This document shows, in pieces, positions 18,078 through 26,235 of a stretch of DNA of 64,000 bases. Below the pieces are notes generated by a model that did not search any database, had not been told where the DNA came from, and worked only from the letters and a program-made list of their open reading frames with translations. Origin of the DNA: Rikenellaceae bacterium (GTDB lineage: Bacteria; Bacteroidota; Bacteroidia; Bacteroidales; Rikenellaceae); NCBI GenBank assembly GCA_015059715.1, contig SUZV01000011.1:38760-102759 (forward strand). The letters run 5' to 3'. Both the position numbers and the translations under genes were made by a program. The first letter of the stretch is position 1. The number at the start of each line of letters is the position of its first letter.

Positions 18078-18566
18078 GTGAATTGTGGATATAAGATAGT
18101 CGCCTTTACGGGACATAGGGATTATGATGGCTCGGTCGATGAGCAACTTCGTCATGTTGTCGCCACGCTCTACAACGAGGGTGCGCGGGAGTTTCGTGTA
18201 GGCATGGCCGAGGGCTTTGACCTTGCCGCAGCCGAGGCCGTCATAGAGCTTATGGAGAGGGTCTACGACATTAGGCTTGTCGCCTTTATTCCTTGGCCCG
18301 ACTTCTACAAACCCCTCAGCAGCGATGACCAACGACGCTACCACAATATCCTAGGCTACTGCGACATAATACACTACATCGCACCGCGATACACCACATC
18401 AATATTTCGCCTACGCAACGATAGGCTCGTCGACGGTGCCGACACTATTGTCGCCTGGTGGCGTGGCACCCAGAGTGGCACTGGCTATACCTTGCAGCGC
18501 GCACGCTCGCAACGCTGCCATATCGTAAACCTCTACCCCGACCCACAGCAGAGTCTCGACCTATAG
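18078..18566 (+). CDS. SLOG family (DUF1273/YpsA-like) nucleotide-binding protein
   Basis: A 162-residue protein starting with a GTG. The first strand and loop IVAFTGHRDYDGS, the motif GMAEGFDLAAAEAVIEL and the later DGADTIVAWWRG match the YpsA/DUF1273 branch of the SLOG superfamily, a Rossmann-like fold that binds nucleotides or nucleotide-derived ligands. Cytoplasmic; precise role unknown. No in-frame ATG is available near the 5' end, and the GTG lies almost at the predicted transcript start. It diverges from the YtxH operon. Confidence 0.75.
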   Translation: MNCGYKIVAFTGHRDYDGSVDEQLRHVVATLYNEGAREFRVGMAEGFDLAAAEAVIELMERVYDIRLVAFIPWPDFYKPLSSDDQRRYHNILGYCDIIHYIAPRYTTSIFRLRNDRLVDGADTIVAWWRGTQSGTGYTLQRARSQRCHIVNLYPDPQQSLDL

Positions 18567-18691
18567 TCACTCGCCCTTCAACATACGACCGACCACACAA
18601 ATAGCTCATAAAGACCACTTTTATATACCAAAAGAGGTTTTCTATGGGCGCAATGGGTATTTATACCACCCTTAAAATAATAAAATTGTCT

Positions 18692-18699
18692 TACTTTTG
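18692..18699 (+). promoter_or_regulatory. -7 promoter element for the porin-YeiH operon
   Basis: TACTTTTG matches TAnnTTTG; the leader to the ATG at 18733 is about 28 nt. Confidence 0.6.
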
Positions 18700-18732
18700 C
18701 GCCAAATTATTAAAACATTCAAGGAATTGGTT

Positions 18733-19752
18733 ATGAAGATTAAACATCTACTATTGGCATTTACCGCTTTGGCTATATGCTTTACTGCCGAGGCACAGGG
18801 AACCACATCGGAGAAGGTTAAATCATTTGCAGACAAACACTTAAAGCTATCGGGATACCTCCAGGGAGGCTTCCAGTGGGAGGAGCAGAGCGACCCCTCG
18901 ACAACGTTCTATCTTCGCCGCGCACGTGTCAGCCTCTCGGGCGACTTTGCCAAGGAGATGTTTGACTACCGTCTTCAGGTCGATATGGCTGGTTCGCCCA
19001 AGATTTGCGACCTCTACGTCCGCTACAAGCCTCTCAACGCGATAAATGTACAGCTCGGACAGTTTAAGCTACCTTTTTCTCTTGAGAATGAGCTATATGG
19101 TCCTACGAAGTTCGAGTTTATCGAGTACTCATACCTAACCACATACCTCGTGCGCAATAATGGCAAGTATGATGGTATCTCGGCAACAGGTCGCGATATG
19201 GGTATTCAGCTCTATGGTGGCTTTATCAAGCGAGATGGCTATAGCATCATCAATTACAACATCGGCGTATTCAATGGCTCGGGCATAAACGGCAAGGATA
19301 ACAACTCGTCGAAGGATGCTATCGCCCGCCTTATCATCAAGCCCTTCAAGGGATTCTCTGTATCGGGTTCATATATGTACTCGGAGACCAATCACAACGG
19401 TATGGAGTATATGAAGTCGCCACGCTGGTCTGTAGGTGTTATCTATGACGTGCGCCACTGGATTGCTCGCGTTGAGTTTGCCGAGGCCGACTTTGCGGGT
19501 AACAAGACAGATGCCCTCTACGCCTTGGCTGGCTACCACTTCGAGAAGCCTTGGACCATAGCCGCTCGCTATGAGTTTATCAACGACGAGTATAGAGTTT
19601 TAGACGAGGAGCGCGTAACGCTCGGTGCTGTATACAAGCCTTTCAAGTTCCTGCGCTTGCAGTTCAACGTATCGTACACTATGCGCAACAACCTACCTGA
19701 GGCGTACCGCAACTCGCTCGGCACAAACCTTATGGTATCGGCAATATTCTAA
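18733..19752 (+). CDS. Phosphate-selective porin O/P family outer membrane protein
   Basis: A 339-residue outer membrane protein. Signal peptide MKIKHLLLAFTALAICFTAEAQ, then LKLSGYLQGGFQWEE and FYLRRARVSLSGDFAKEMFDYRLQVD, the standard opening of OprO/OprP-type porins; alternating strands continue to a C-terminal NLMVSAIF ending in phenylalanine, as needed for barrel assembly. The start at 18733 gives the signal peptide; the frame upstream to 18697 overlaps the promoter. It is followed after 39 bases by a YeiH exporter gene, suggesting joint anion handling. Confidence 0.88.
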   Translation: MKIKHLLLAFTALAICFTAEAQGTTSEKVKSFADKHLKLSGYLQGGFQWEEQSDPSTTFYLRRARVSLSGDFAKEMFDYRLQVDMAGSPKICDLYVRYKPLNAINVQLGQFKLPFSLENELYGPTKFEFIEYSYLTTYLVRNNGKYDGISATGRDMGIQLYGGFIKRDGYSIINYNIGVFNGSGINGKDNNSSKDAIARLIIKPFKGFSVSGSYMYSETNHNGMEYMKSPRWSVGVIYDVRHWIARVEFAEADFAGNKTDALYALAGYHFEKPWTIAARYEFINDEYRVLDEERVTLGAVYKPFKFLRLQFNVSYTMRNNLPEAYRNSLGTNLMVSAIF

Positions 19753-19791
19753 ACTCGCCCCACATAGAATTAAATAAAAACAGGTATAACT

Positions 19792-21237
19792 ATGAAAAAA
19801 TTCTTAACAGAAGATTGGGTTGTTACGTTCCTAAGCATTCCACTGCTTATCATTGCAGGCCTTGCCTCGATGCTCCCTGGTGGTGGTCCCAAGGTGCCTG
19901 ACACCCTAATAACAGGCGAGGCGTGGATGAATATCGGCATATTCTTTGTTATCGCCTTAGTACTCCTCTACATCGGTAACCGCCTACTTAATCGTCCGAT
20001 GAAGGGTCTCCTACTGTCGTTTATCGTCATCTTTGCCATAGCCGTCTTAGCACAGTGGATAGCTAAGCTCCCTACGGTTAAGTACTACGGCTTCGAGGCG
20101 GTATTCTTCTCTGTAATCTTTGGTCTTATCATCCGTAACGTCTTCCACGTGCCCGACTGGCTCAAGCCAGCTATCCAGGGTGAGTTTTTCATCAAGATAG
20201 GTGTTGTTTGCCTCGGTGCTACGGTGCTCTTCTCCGACGTAATGAAGTCTGGAGCTGCGGGCCTTATCCAGGCCGTTATGGTTGTGGCCATTGTGTGGTT
20301 CTTCGCCTATACACTGGCACGTAAGTTTAAGGTCGAGCAGGCTACGGCGATGACCTTAGCAAGTGGCTGCTCAATATGCGGTGTTTCGGCATGTATCACC
20401 GCCGCAGGTGTCGCAGGTACGGATAAGAAGCAGCTATCGTACATCATCTCGTTAGTGCTTATCATCGTAGTCCCTATGATATACCTTATGCCTTGGTTGG
20501 CAAGTGTTGTCGTACCCCTCTTTAGCGATGACCCAGCTATTCAGAATGAGATTGCAGGAGCCTGGATTGGTGGTACTATAGATACTACATCGGGCGTAGG
20601 TGCATCTTCGGAGATGGCTGGCGAGGCGGCACAGAAGACCGCTATCGTGGTTAAGGCTACGCAGAATGTACTTATCGGCGTTGTGGCATTCTTTATCGCC
20701 CTCTACCTCTCGGCACGCTCGGGCAATGGCAAGGGCAACAATCGTCCCTCGCTCGGCATCGTATGGGATAAGTTCCCAAAGTTTATCCTCGGCTTTGTTA
20801 TCGCCTCAGCGGTATTTAGCATTCTTCAGGCCGAAGACCTCCTCACGCTCAATGCCAAGGGCAAGATTATGGAGACTTCGCTGGCTAAGACCTTCTCGAC
20901 ATTCTTCTTCTCGCTATCCTTCGTATGTATCGGTATGGATACACGTCTTAAGGATATCATCTCGAAGGAGAACCGCAACGCACTCTACGCCTTCCTTGGT
21001 GCGCAGACCTTCAATATTATCGTCACTATGCTTATCGCATGGTTGATGTTCGGTGTTGTCAAGCCAGCCATCTGGCCTACAACCCCCGAGGCTACGGCTA
21101 CGGTGCAGACGATAGAGGCAACTGATGATACTAAAGCTACGGAGACTACTGAGTCCACTGAAACTACCGAGGCTACTGACGACACACCCTTCGTTGTCGA
21201 AGAGCCTGTCGTAGCCCCCGAAATTGCGTTTGAGTAG
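19792..21237 (+). CDS. YeiH/UPF0324 family putative sulfate exporter
   Basis: A 481-residue inner-membrane protein with about 10 helices. The UPF0324 hallmarks ASGCSICGVSACITAAG and GAWIGGTIDTTSGVGASSEM are intact. Members are proposed to export sulfate or related small anions. An additional C-terminal tail of about 50 residues is low complexity and Thr/Glu-rich (ATETTESTETTEATDD) and would face one side of the membrane; it is not part of the family core. Operon with the upstream porin; closed by a terminator at 21271-21310. Confidence 0.88.
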   Translation: MKKFLTEDWVVTFLSIPLLIIAGLASMLPGGGPKVPDTLITGEAWMNIGIFFVIALVLLYIGNRLLNRPMKGLLLSFIVIFAIAVLAQWIAKLPTVKYYGFEAVFFSVIFGLIIRNVFHVPDWLKPAIQGEFFIKIGVVCLGATVLFSDVMKSGAAGLIQAVMVVAIVWFFAYTLARKFKVEQATAMTLASGCSICGVSACITAAGVAGTDKKQLSYIISLVLIIVVPMIYLMPWLASVVVPLFSDDPAIQNEIAGAWIGGTIDTTSGVGASSEMAGEAAQKTAIVVKATQNVLIGVVAFFIALYLSARSGNGKGNNRPSLGIVWDKFPKFILGFVIASAVFSILQAEDLLTLNAKGKIMETSLAKTFSTFFFSLSFVCIGMDTRLKDIISKENRNALYAFLGAQTFNIIVTMLIAWLMFGVVKPAIWPTTPEATATVQTIEATDDTKATETTESTETTEATDDTPFVVEEPVVAPEIAFE

Positions 21238-21270
21238 AAACGACGAGGCTACATAACGCCTTAGAGGCAA

Positions 21271-21310
21271 ATTACCCCAAAAGTAAAAAAACTTTTGGGG
21301 TAATTTATTT
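21271..21310 (+). terminator. Terminator after the YeiH gene
   Basis: Perfect 14-bp stem ATTACCCCAAAAGT / ACTTTTGGGGTAAT with a loop of six A, followed by TTATTTTAT. Confidence 0.88.
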
Positions 21311-21426
21311 TATAAAACACTGTCCCTCAGAGCATTACACCTTCACTTAGGATTGTCACACTGCCCTCCTATGGTAATTTCAATAAAATTATAAAGTATT
21401 TAGGCTAAATATATGATAAAAATTGC

Positions 21427-21434
21427 TATATTTG
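21427..21434 (+). promoter_or_regulatory. -7 promoter element for the peptide-fimbrillin operon
   Basis: TATATTTG, followed by an unusually long leader of about 105 nt before the small ORF at 21546. Confidence 0.6.
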
Positions 21435-21545
21435 CGGCCATAAATGACAACAATTGGAGTATTTATAAAACCATATAATGCATAGGTAAAGAGAAGAGTG
21501 TAAACTGACAATATAATAATTCACTAAGTAAACAACATTAAAAAG

Positions 21546-21668
21546 ATGAAAAGAGCAAACATGTACAACGCTCCAACAGTGGAGCTTATAGAGGTAGTAA
21601 TAGAGCGCGGCTTTGAACCAAGTGGCTTCGGCGACATTTCAGAAGGTAACGATGGTGGCAAATTATAA
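21546..21668 (+). CDS. Small 40-residue peptide upstream of a fimbrillin-like gene
   Basis: ATG to TAA encodes 40 residues starting MKRANMYNAPTVELIEVVIE and continuing RGFEPSGFGDISEGNDGGKL. It has a positively charged start, a Tyr/Asn/Ala-Pro then hydrophobic-acidic core, and a glycine/serine/aspartate-rich end. Similar short proteins of the pattern MK..Y..P..E.....E.GF..S are common next to fimbrillin-type genes in Bacteroidales, from general knowledge of the group; their function is not established. It sits 95 bases upstream of the fimbrillin-like lipoprotein with no promoter or terminator between, though a small hairpin GGTAGA/TCTACC lies at 21719-21741. Confidence 0.65.
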   Translation: MKRANMYNAPTVELIEVVIERGFEPSGFGDISEGNDGGKL

Positions 21669-21763
21669 ACCCTTGCTACAGGACTAATTTGTTATCCATT
21701 GGTAGATTCTATGAAATTAGGTAGAAAAGTTCACCCTCTACCGACCCATAAAGCATACCCTTA

Positions 21764-23527
21764 ATGAACACAAAAACTATGAGAAATACGCTATTAATAC
21801 TATTGGCCGCGACACTTTTTGTCGCCTGTTCCAAGGAGACAGCAACAGACGATGTAAACAAAGGCAAGGTGAACGCTACGGCCACCTTCAAAACTATTGA
21901 TCAGCACCCCGACCACAACGACTCGGAGCAGGGCCCAGGCTTTCCACCGATGATTGGTGTTACCATCGGTGGCGACACATTAACTGAGTATAGCTGGGAG
22001 GCAGGCGACGGCTTTGCCATAACCTCAAAAGCTGGCGTTGGTGCCTCTGAACCTGAGTGGATGTTTGCAGGCGCGGCAGGCTCGACAGATGTCTACTACT
22101 ACGGCTTCTTTGAAGCGGTTGCGACACATGATACATACTATGCGGTATACCCATACAACTCAACGCTTGTTGGTGGCAATCGCGACCACTACTACGCAGG
22201 AGAGTTCTGGGTAGACTACTCTGTACAATCGGGCATGGACCGCGATGCAGCACTACTTACTGCGATGGTAAAGGATACCACAATCGACAAGCTTGACTTC
22301 GATTTCTACCCCACCAATGCTATTCTCTATGTCTCGGTAAATGGACTACCCAAGAACGAGACACTACAGTCGGTAACATTAAGACAGACATCGGGCGAGA
22401 GTTTTACCACTAAGTTTCAGTGGGACATCCTCAACAATCGTGTTGCAGGACGTTACTCAACCTCTCAGATTACAGTAGAGCAACCCGACAACAACTTCTT
22501 CATAGCACTACCACCCTACTTAGAGCTCTCGGAGTTCTCTCTCACGTTTAAGACCAACACCAAGGAGGTTATCAAGATTTACGATGGCCGCTTCTTCGAT
22601 AAGGGCTACACCTATCGTAGCATCATCGAGTGGGAGGAGACGATAAAGCCTACGGTTGTTTGTGGTGCCAAGACCAGCTACGACCTCTACTTAGAGGGCA
22701 AGAGCGACATAGCCAACAAGATGGTTAATGCCGCCGTATTGGTAGGCGCAGGCTTCAACTACGATGGCAATAGCTATGAGACAGAGTCGTACTCTACCTA
22801 CATCAATGTTGCTGACGAGGATATCAGCAGCGCAGGCGTTGTTCTTAAGAATATGGCGACCAGAAGGGAGCACGATATCAAGCTCAGCTTTGGCGATGGC
22901 TACATTGGACGCGACGATTGGACCGTAGCCGACTACTCGATTATAGACTGGACCGAGTATACGGCAACGGCCTACTTGATACTTAATGATGGCACACGTG
23001 TAGAGTCTGAGCCTACGACACACTACGTCACAGGCTTCCCCTACGACTCAAGAAGGGGCGAGTTCCATGGCTTCTATACAGAGGATAACTGGGACTTTAA
23101 CGGCACATATTCATCACTTCGATTCCCTTGGAGGGATATCTCAAATGGCGTTAGCGATTTGGTCAACTCGTTCATCTTCTTCCAGGAGCACGATGGCCTA
23201 CTCTTGGAGGGTGGACTACGCTGGGCACAGGTACTCTCACCACAATTCTTTATCCCCAACAATGACCTCTATATCAAGGCTAACTGGGAAATTAGCTCCA
23301 GATGGACAGCTCGCGAAGCTAATATCGCACTGCTAAGGTCTACAAATAATGGTGGGGATGCCGATGATGAGATTTTTGCGTATGACCCAGGTGATGCAGA
23401 GCACTATAAGATGACATCAGAGCCATTCGCTATGGATCCAGACTATCCATGCTTCCAGATAGAGCTACAGGTAGCCTTCAGAGGCCCTTGGGCACATGTA
23501 CACCACTTGGTGTTGGAGTATAACTAA
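21764..23527 (+). CDS. Fimbrillin family (Mfa1/FimA-like) lipoprotein with extended C-terminus
   Basis: A 587-residue surface lipoprotein with lipobox LLAATLFVACSK. The N-terminal half has features of fimbrillin-like domains: YSWEAGDGFAITS, THDTYYAVYPYNS and later FYPTNAILYVSVNG and NNFFIALPPYLELSEFSLTF. The C-terminal 270 residues (from about TVVCGAKTSYDLYLEGK) form a second, unrecognised beta-rich region ending in HHLVLEYN. Fimbrillins are exported as lipoproteins and assembled into pili or surface fibres, here most likely as a tip or accessory subunit given the length. An alternative start is the ATG at 21779. A GTGAC-family terminator follows. Confidence 0.78.
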   Translation: MNTKTMRNTLLILLAATLFVACSKETATDDVNKGKVNATATFKTIDQHPDHNDSEQGPGFPPMIGVTIGGDTLTEYSWEAGDGFAITSKAGVGASEPEWMFAGAAGSTDVYYYGFFEAVATHDTYYAVYPYNSTLVGGNRDHYYAGEFWVDYSVQSGMDRDAALLTAMVKDTTIDKLDFDFYPTNAILYVSVNGLPKNETLQSVTLRQTSGESFTTKFQWDILNNRVAGRYSTSQITVEQPDNNFFIALPPYLELSEFSLTFKTNTKEVIKIYDGRFFDKGYTYRSIIEWEETIKPTVVCGAKTSYDLYLEGKSDIANKMVNAAVLVGAGFNYDGNSYETESYSTYINVADEDISSAGVVLKNMATRREHDIKLSFGDGYIGRDDWTVADYSIIDWTEYTATAYLILNDGTRVESEPTTHYVTGFPYDSRRGEFHGFYTEDNWDFNGTYSSLRFPWRDISNGVSDLVNSFIFFQEHDGLLLEGGLRWAQVLSPQFFIPNNDLYIKANWEISSRWTAREANIALLRSTNNGGDADDEIFAYDPGDAEHYKMTSEPFAMDPDYPCFQIELQVAFRGPWAHVHHLVLEYN

Positions 23528-23560
23528 TCTTTGTCTTTAGTCAAGAGAGATATATACAAT

Positions 23561-23602
23561 GGGGGATGACTAACAAGTAAATTTGTCATCCCCCACTCTT
23601 TT
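23561..23602. terminator. Terminator between fimbrillin-like and PTP genes (GTGAC family, copy 3)
   Basis: Stem GGGGGATGAC / GTCATCCCCC plus A-T pairs, loop region containing CAAGTAAA, followed by ACTCTTTT. Serves convergent genes. Confidence 0.8.
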
Positions 23603-23636
23603 GGGCGGCAACGAACCACCCACGCAACTCTACTAT

Positions 23637-24125
23637 TTAACGCAGGGAGTCATCACCCTTTAAACACTCCTCAAGCAACGCCTGGCATCCATCTTCGAGC
23701 AGGTCGAGGACAAGCTCAAAGCCCTCGTGGCCCTCGTAGTATGGGTCGGGGACGTAGGACCAGTCGGGGTGGTTGCGCAGAAACTCGCGAAAGCGATATA
23801 TCCTCCTCCCCGCCTCACGATTTGGGGCAAGTCTAAAGAGCGACTCATAATTATTATCGTCCATAGCGATGATGTAGTCGAACCTCTCGAAGTCCTCCTG
23901 ACGCACCTGACGAGCAAGGTGAGTCATCTCTATACCACGTGCAGCTGCGGCACGTCGCATACGCACATCGGAGCGTTCTCCGCTATGACCGCCATACGTT
24001 CCTGCCGAGTCGATAACAAACCTGTCGGCATACCCTTTGCTCGCGACAAGCATCCTAAACATAGCCTCGGCAGCAGGTGAGCGACAGATATTGCCGAGGC
24101 ATACAAACAAAACGCGCTGTTTCAT
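23637..24125 (-). CDS. Low molecular weight protein-tyrosine phosphatase
   Basis: A 162-residue cytoplasmic phosphatase. The P-loop VCLGNICRSPAAEAMF near the N-terminus contains the catalytic C-x5-R-S, and the general acid loop is DPYYEG near residue 125. In many bacteria such enzymes oppose tyrosine kinases of polysaccharide export, but no kinase lies here. Start at the ATG 24123-24125 (MKQRVLFVCLGN); an ATG nine bases upstream is also possible. Own promoter at 24146-24153. Confidence 0.93.
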   Translation of the reverse strand: MKQRVLFVCLGNICRSPAAEAMFRMLVASKGYADRFVIDSAGTYGGHSGERSDVRMRRAAAARGIEMTHLARQVRQEDFERFDYIIAMDDNNYESLFRLAPNREAGRRIYRFREFLRNHPDWSYVPDPYYEGHEGFELVLDLLEDGCQALLEECLKGDDSLR

Positions 24126-24145
24126 ATAACCCATCTATTTTAGTG

Positions 24146-24153
24146 CAAAGATA
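24146..24153 (-). promoter_or_regulatory. -7 promoter element for the PTP gene
   Basis: The minus strand reads TATCTTTG, 20 bases before the ATG. Confidence 0.65.
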
Positions 24154-24281
24154 GAGTATTTTGCAAAAAAACTACACTGTATTCATTTATTAAATTTTGC
24201 CGTTTATTTAATTATCTCGCCTATTTACGATATAAGTTGGTCAGCTTGCCAATTATGGCACAATTTTAACAATATTTTTCC

Positions 24282-24289
24282 TATCTTTG
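24282..24289 (+). promoter_or_regulatory. -7 promoter element for the thioredoxin-like gene
   Basis: TATCTTTG, with a leader of about 35 nt to the ATG at 24331. Confidence 0.65.
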
Positions 24290-24330
24290 CGATTTGAAAA
24301 TTACTATTCACGCACAAAACAGATATAGAT

Positions 24331-24849
24331 ATGAAACTCAAAGCACTACTTATTATCGCCATTGCGGTATTTGGCCTAACCTCTACATCTGAGGCACAGA
24401 GCCTACCACGCAAGGTGCGCAACGTCGAGGTTCAGGACCTCGATACCAACAAGGCCCGACTCCCCTGGTGGGGCGAGAAGAACCTTCTCATCTTCTATGT
24501 AGACCCCGAGGTGCCTAAGCAGAACCACGACTTTATCTCCCATATCGAGGAGACAGGTCGCGTGCAGGGCCCCAATATCGAGGGCTTCGGCATCGTAAAC
24601 CTTAAGGATGCTCTCTACCCCAACTCATTGGTGCGTAAGATTGCCGATGCGCGTACAGCAAAGAATGGTGCTACAATCCTCTGTGACCCCGACCACTATA
24701 TCAGCAGCGCGTGGCGACTTGGTGACTGCGACAATAAGTTCGTCATCATGCTTGTAAACAAGGCTGGCGAGCTGGTATATGTCCACAAGGGCGAGATGGA
24801 CGAGGAGGAGCAGCAGCGTTTCATTGCCGCAGCAGACCCACTACGTTAA
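24331..24849 (+). CDS. Secreted YtfJ-like (thioredoxin-fold) protein
   Basis: A 172-residue protein with signal peptide MKLKALLIIAIAVFGLTSTSEAQ. The mature part has a thioredoxin-like order, KNLLIFYVDPEVPKQNHDFIS, then ILCDPDHYISSAWRLGDCDNKFVIMLVNKAGELVYVHKG, and resembles the YtfJ group of periplasmic proteins. There is no CxxC redox pair, so it is unlikely to be a disulfide exchanger. The downstream barrel gene begins 15 bases after the stop, so the pair is probably one operon. Function unknown. Confidence 0.65.
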   Translation: MKLKALLIIAIAVFGLTSTSEAQSLPRKVRNVEVQDLDTNKARLPWWGEKNLLIFYVDPEVPKQNHDFISHIEETGRVQGPNIEGFGIVNLKDALYPNSLVRKIADARTAKNGATILCDPDHYISSAWRLGDCDNKFVIMLVNKAGELVYVHKGEMDEEEQQRFIAAADPLR

Positions 24850-24863
24850 TTATTGCATAACCA

Positions 24864-26051
24864 ATGCTTTACATAGCACTACTCGCTGTGGTGCTGGTGC
24901 TATCGACATCATTTGCTACGGCACAAAATCCCGAGCAGATGATTATCGATGGCGACACCATTAGCTATACATATCACGCTGACCATACCCCCATAACCAA
25001 GAAGGGGTTTGGCCAGCGTCTTGATGACTATCTGTCACTCGATGTTAACGATGCCAAGAGGGTAAACTTCTCTATCACTGGAGGCCCTGGATACTCGCCT
25101 AATAGAGGGTGGCAGCTCGCCGTTAGAGGCGATATGCAATACCGCACTCGGGCGACACAGACAACATCTACGCCCGACAGGCTGTCGATAGTCGCAGCAG
25201 CATCACTAACAGGCTATTATGGCATTAAGATAGATGGTGTAAACCACCTTGGCAAGAGCCACAACCTGCAATATGGTGCCGAGCTGCGCTCCGAGCCTCG
25301 TGACATCTACGGACTAAGCTTTGCAAGCTCGTCAGTGGGTACTTTGGGCACCTACACCGAGGAGATGTATCGCGGATGGGTACGCTACAGCCACCTGGTA
25401 AACAATCTCTTTCTCTTTGGAGCCTATGTCGACTACCACTACGAGAGTGCCCACAAGCTCGACACCTACGGAGCATCGCTTCTAAACTCACAGACTCTAC
25501 AATATCAAGGCTTAGGCTTGGGCCTTAGCCTTGGCCTTAGGTCGGCACGCAAGGAGGCTATAAATCGCATACGTGGTGTGAATATCACCATCGAGGGCCT
25601 TGTGCGCCCCGAGCTGCTTAGCAACTATAGCGCGACACTGTGGCAGGTGAGCCTTCTTCTCGACTACTACCAACCGCTCTGGCGAGGTGGCCTTATGGTC
25701 ATAGATATCTATGGTGAGCAACACTCACAGAATACCCCCTGGATACTTCGTGGCCAGTTGGGCGACGATGCGCGTATGCGCGGCTACTACCCTGGACGAT
25801 ACAATGGTAATACCCTGATAACATCGCAGTTAGAGCTGCGCCAACACATCATTAACGGCCTTGTCATTGCCGCGTGGGCAGGCTGTGGCACAGCCTTCTC
25901 GAAGGGCGAGGAGTTTAACACATCGATGATACTACCGAACTATGGTGTCGGTCTTCGCTACCACCTCGGCACACACTCGGCAATACGCATAGATGTTGGC
26001 TTTGGACGCGACGGCTATGACTTTATCTTGGGCTACAACGAGGCCTTCTAA
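24864..26051 (+). CDS. Outer-membrane surface antigen (Omp85/D15-type barrel) protein
   Basis: A 395-residue protein with signal peptide ending in FATAQ. Beta-strand rich throughout; the C-terminal third holds LGDDARMRGYYPGRYNGNTL, which has the RGY motif and the following GNTLITSQLELRQ strand typical of bacterial surface antigen barrels of the Omp85 superfamily, and it ends GYNEAF with terminal Phe. No POTRA domains are present, so it is a small stand-alone barrel rather than BamA or TamA. Co-transcribed with the thioredoxin-like gene. Substrate or role unknown. Confidence 0.7.
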   Translation: MLYIALLAVVLVLSTSFATAQNPEQMIIDGDTISYTYHADHTPITKKGFGQRLDDYLSLDVNDAKRVNFSITGGPGYSPNRGWQLAVRGDMQYRTRATQTTSTPDRLSIVAAASLTGYYGIKIDGVNHLGKSHNLQYGAELRSEPRDIYGLSFASSSVGTLGTYTEEMYRGWVRYSHLVNNLFLFGAYVDYHYESAHKLDTYGASLLNSQTLQYQGLGLGLSLGLRSARKEAINRIRGVNITIEGLVRPELLSNYSATLWQVSLLLDYYQPLWRGGLMVIDIYGEQHSQNTPWILRGQLGDDARMRGYYPGRYNGNTLITSQLELRQHIINGLVIAAWAGCGTAFSKGEEFNTSMILPNYGVGLRYHLGTHSAIRIDVGFGRDGYDFILGYNEAF

Positions 26052-26160
26052 TATCTTCCCTACGGCACAAGCACACCCTCAGTGCGCAAGCGAAACGAGA
26101 AAATATCCTATTAATTCACGCACACATACATTTGCGGTTTGTTGATTAGCATTTTTTTCG

Positions 26161-26168
26161 TATCTTTG
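26161..26168 (+). promoter_or_regulatory. -7 promoter element for nadE
   Basis: TATCTTTG, about 67 bases before the ATG. Confidence 0.65.
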
Positions 26169-26180
26169 CCGCCATAAACC

Positions 26181-26196
26181 TATACCTATAGGTATA
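26181..26196. promoter_or_regulatory. 16-bp perfect palindrome in the nadE leader
   Basis: TATACCTATAGGTATA is a perfect palindrome starting 12 bases after the -7 element, i.e. at or just after the predicted transcription start, a position suited to an operator. It is followed by GTAC-N9-GTAC (26197-26213). No regulator is known. Confidence 0.45.
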
Positions 26197-26235
26197 GTAC
26201 TATTTTTTCGTACTGCGGAAATGTATTTTTAAACT

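Noticed and set aside
17727..18344. 205-codon extension of the YtxH frame
   Set aside because: The added N-terminus overlaps the divergent SLOG gene and its promoter; YtxH proteins begin at the membrane segment.
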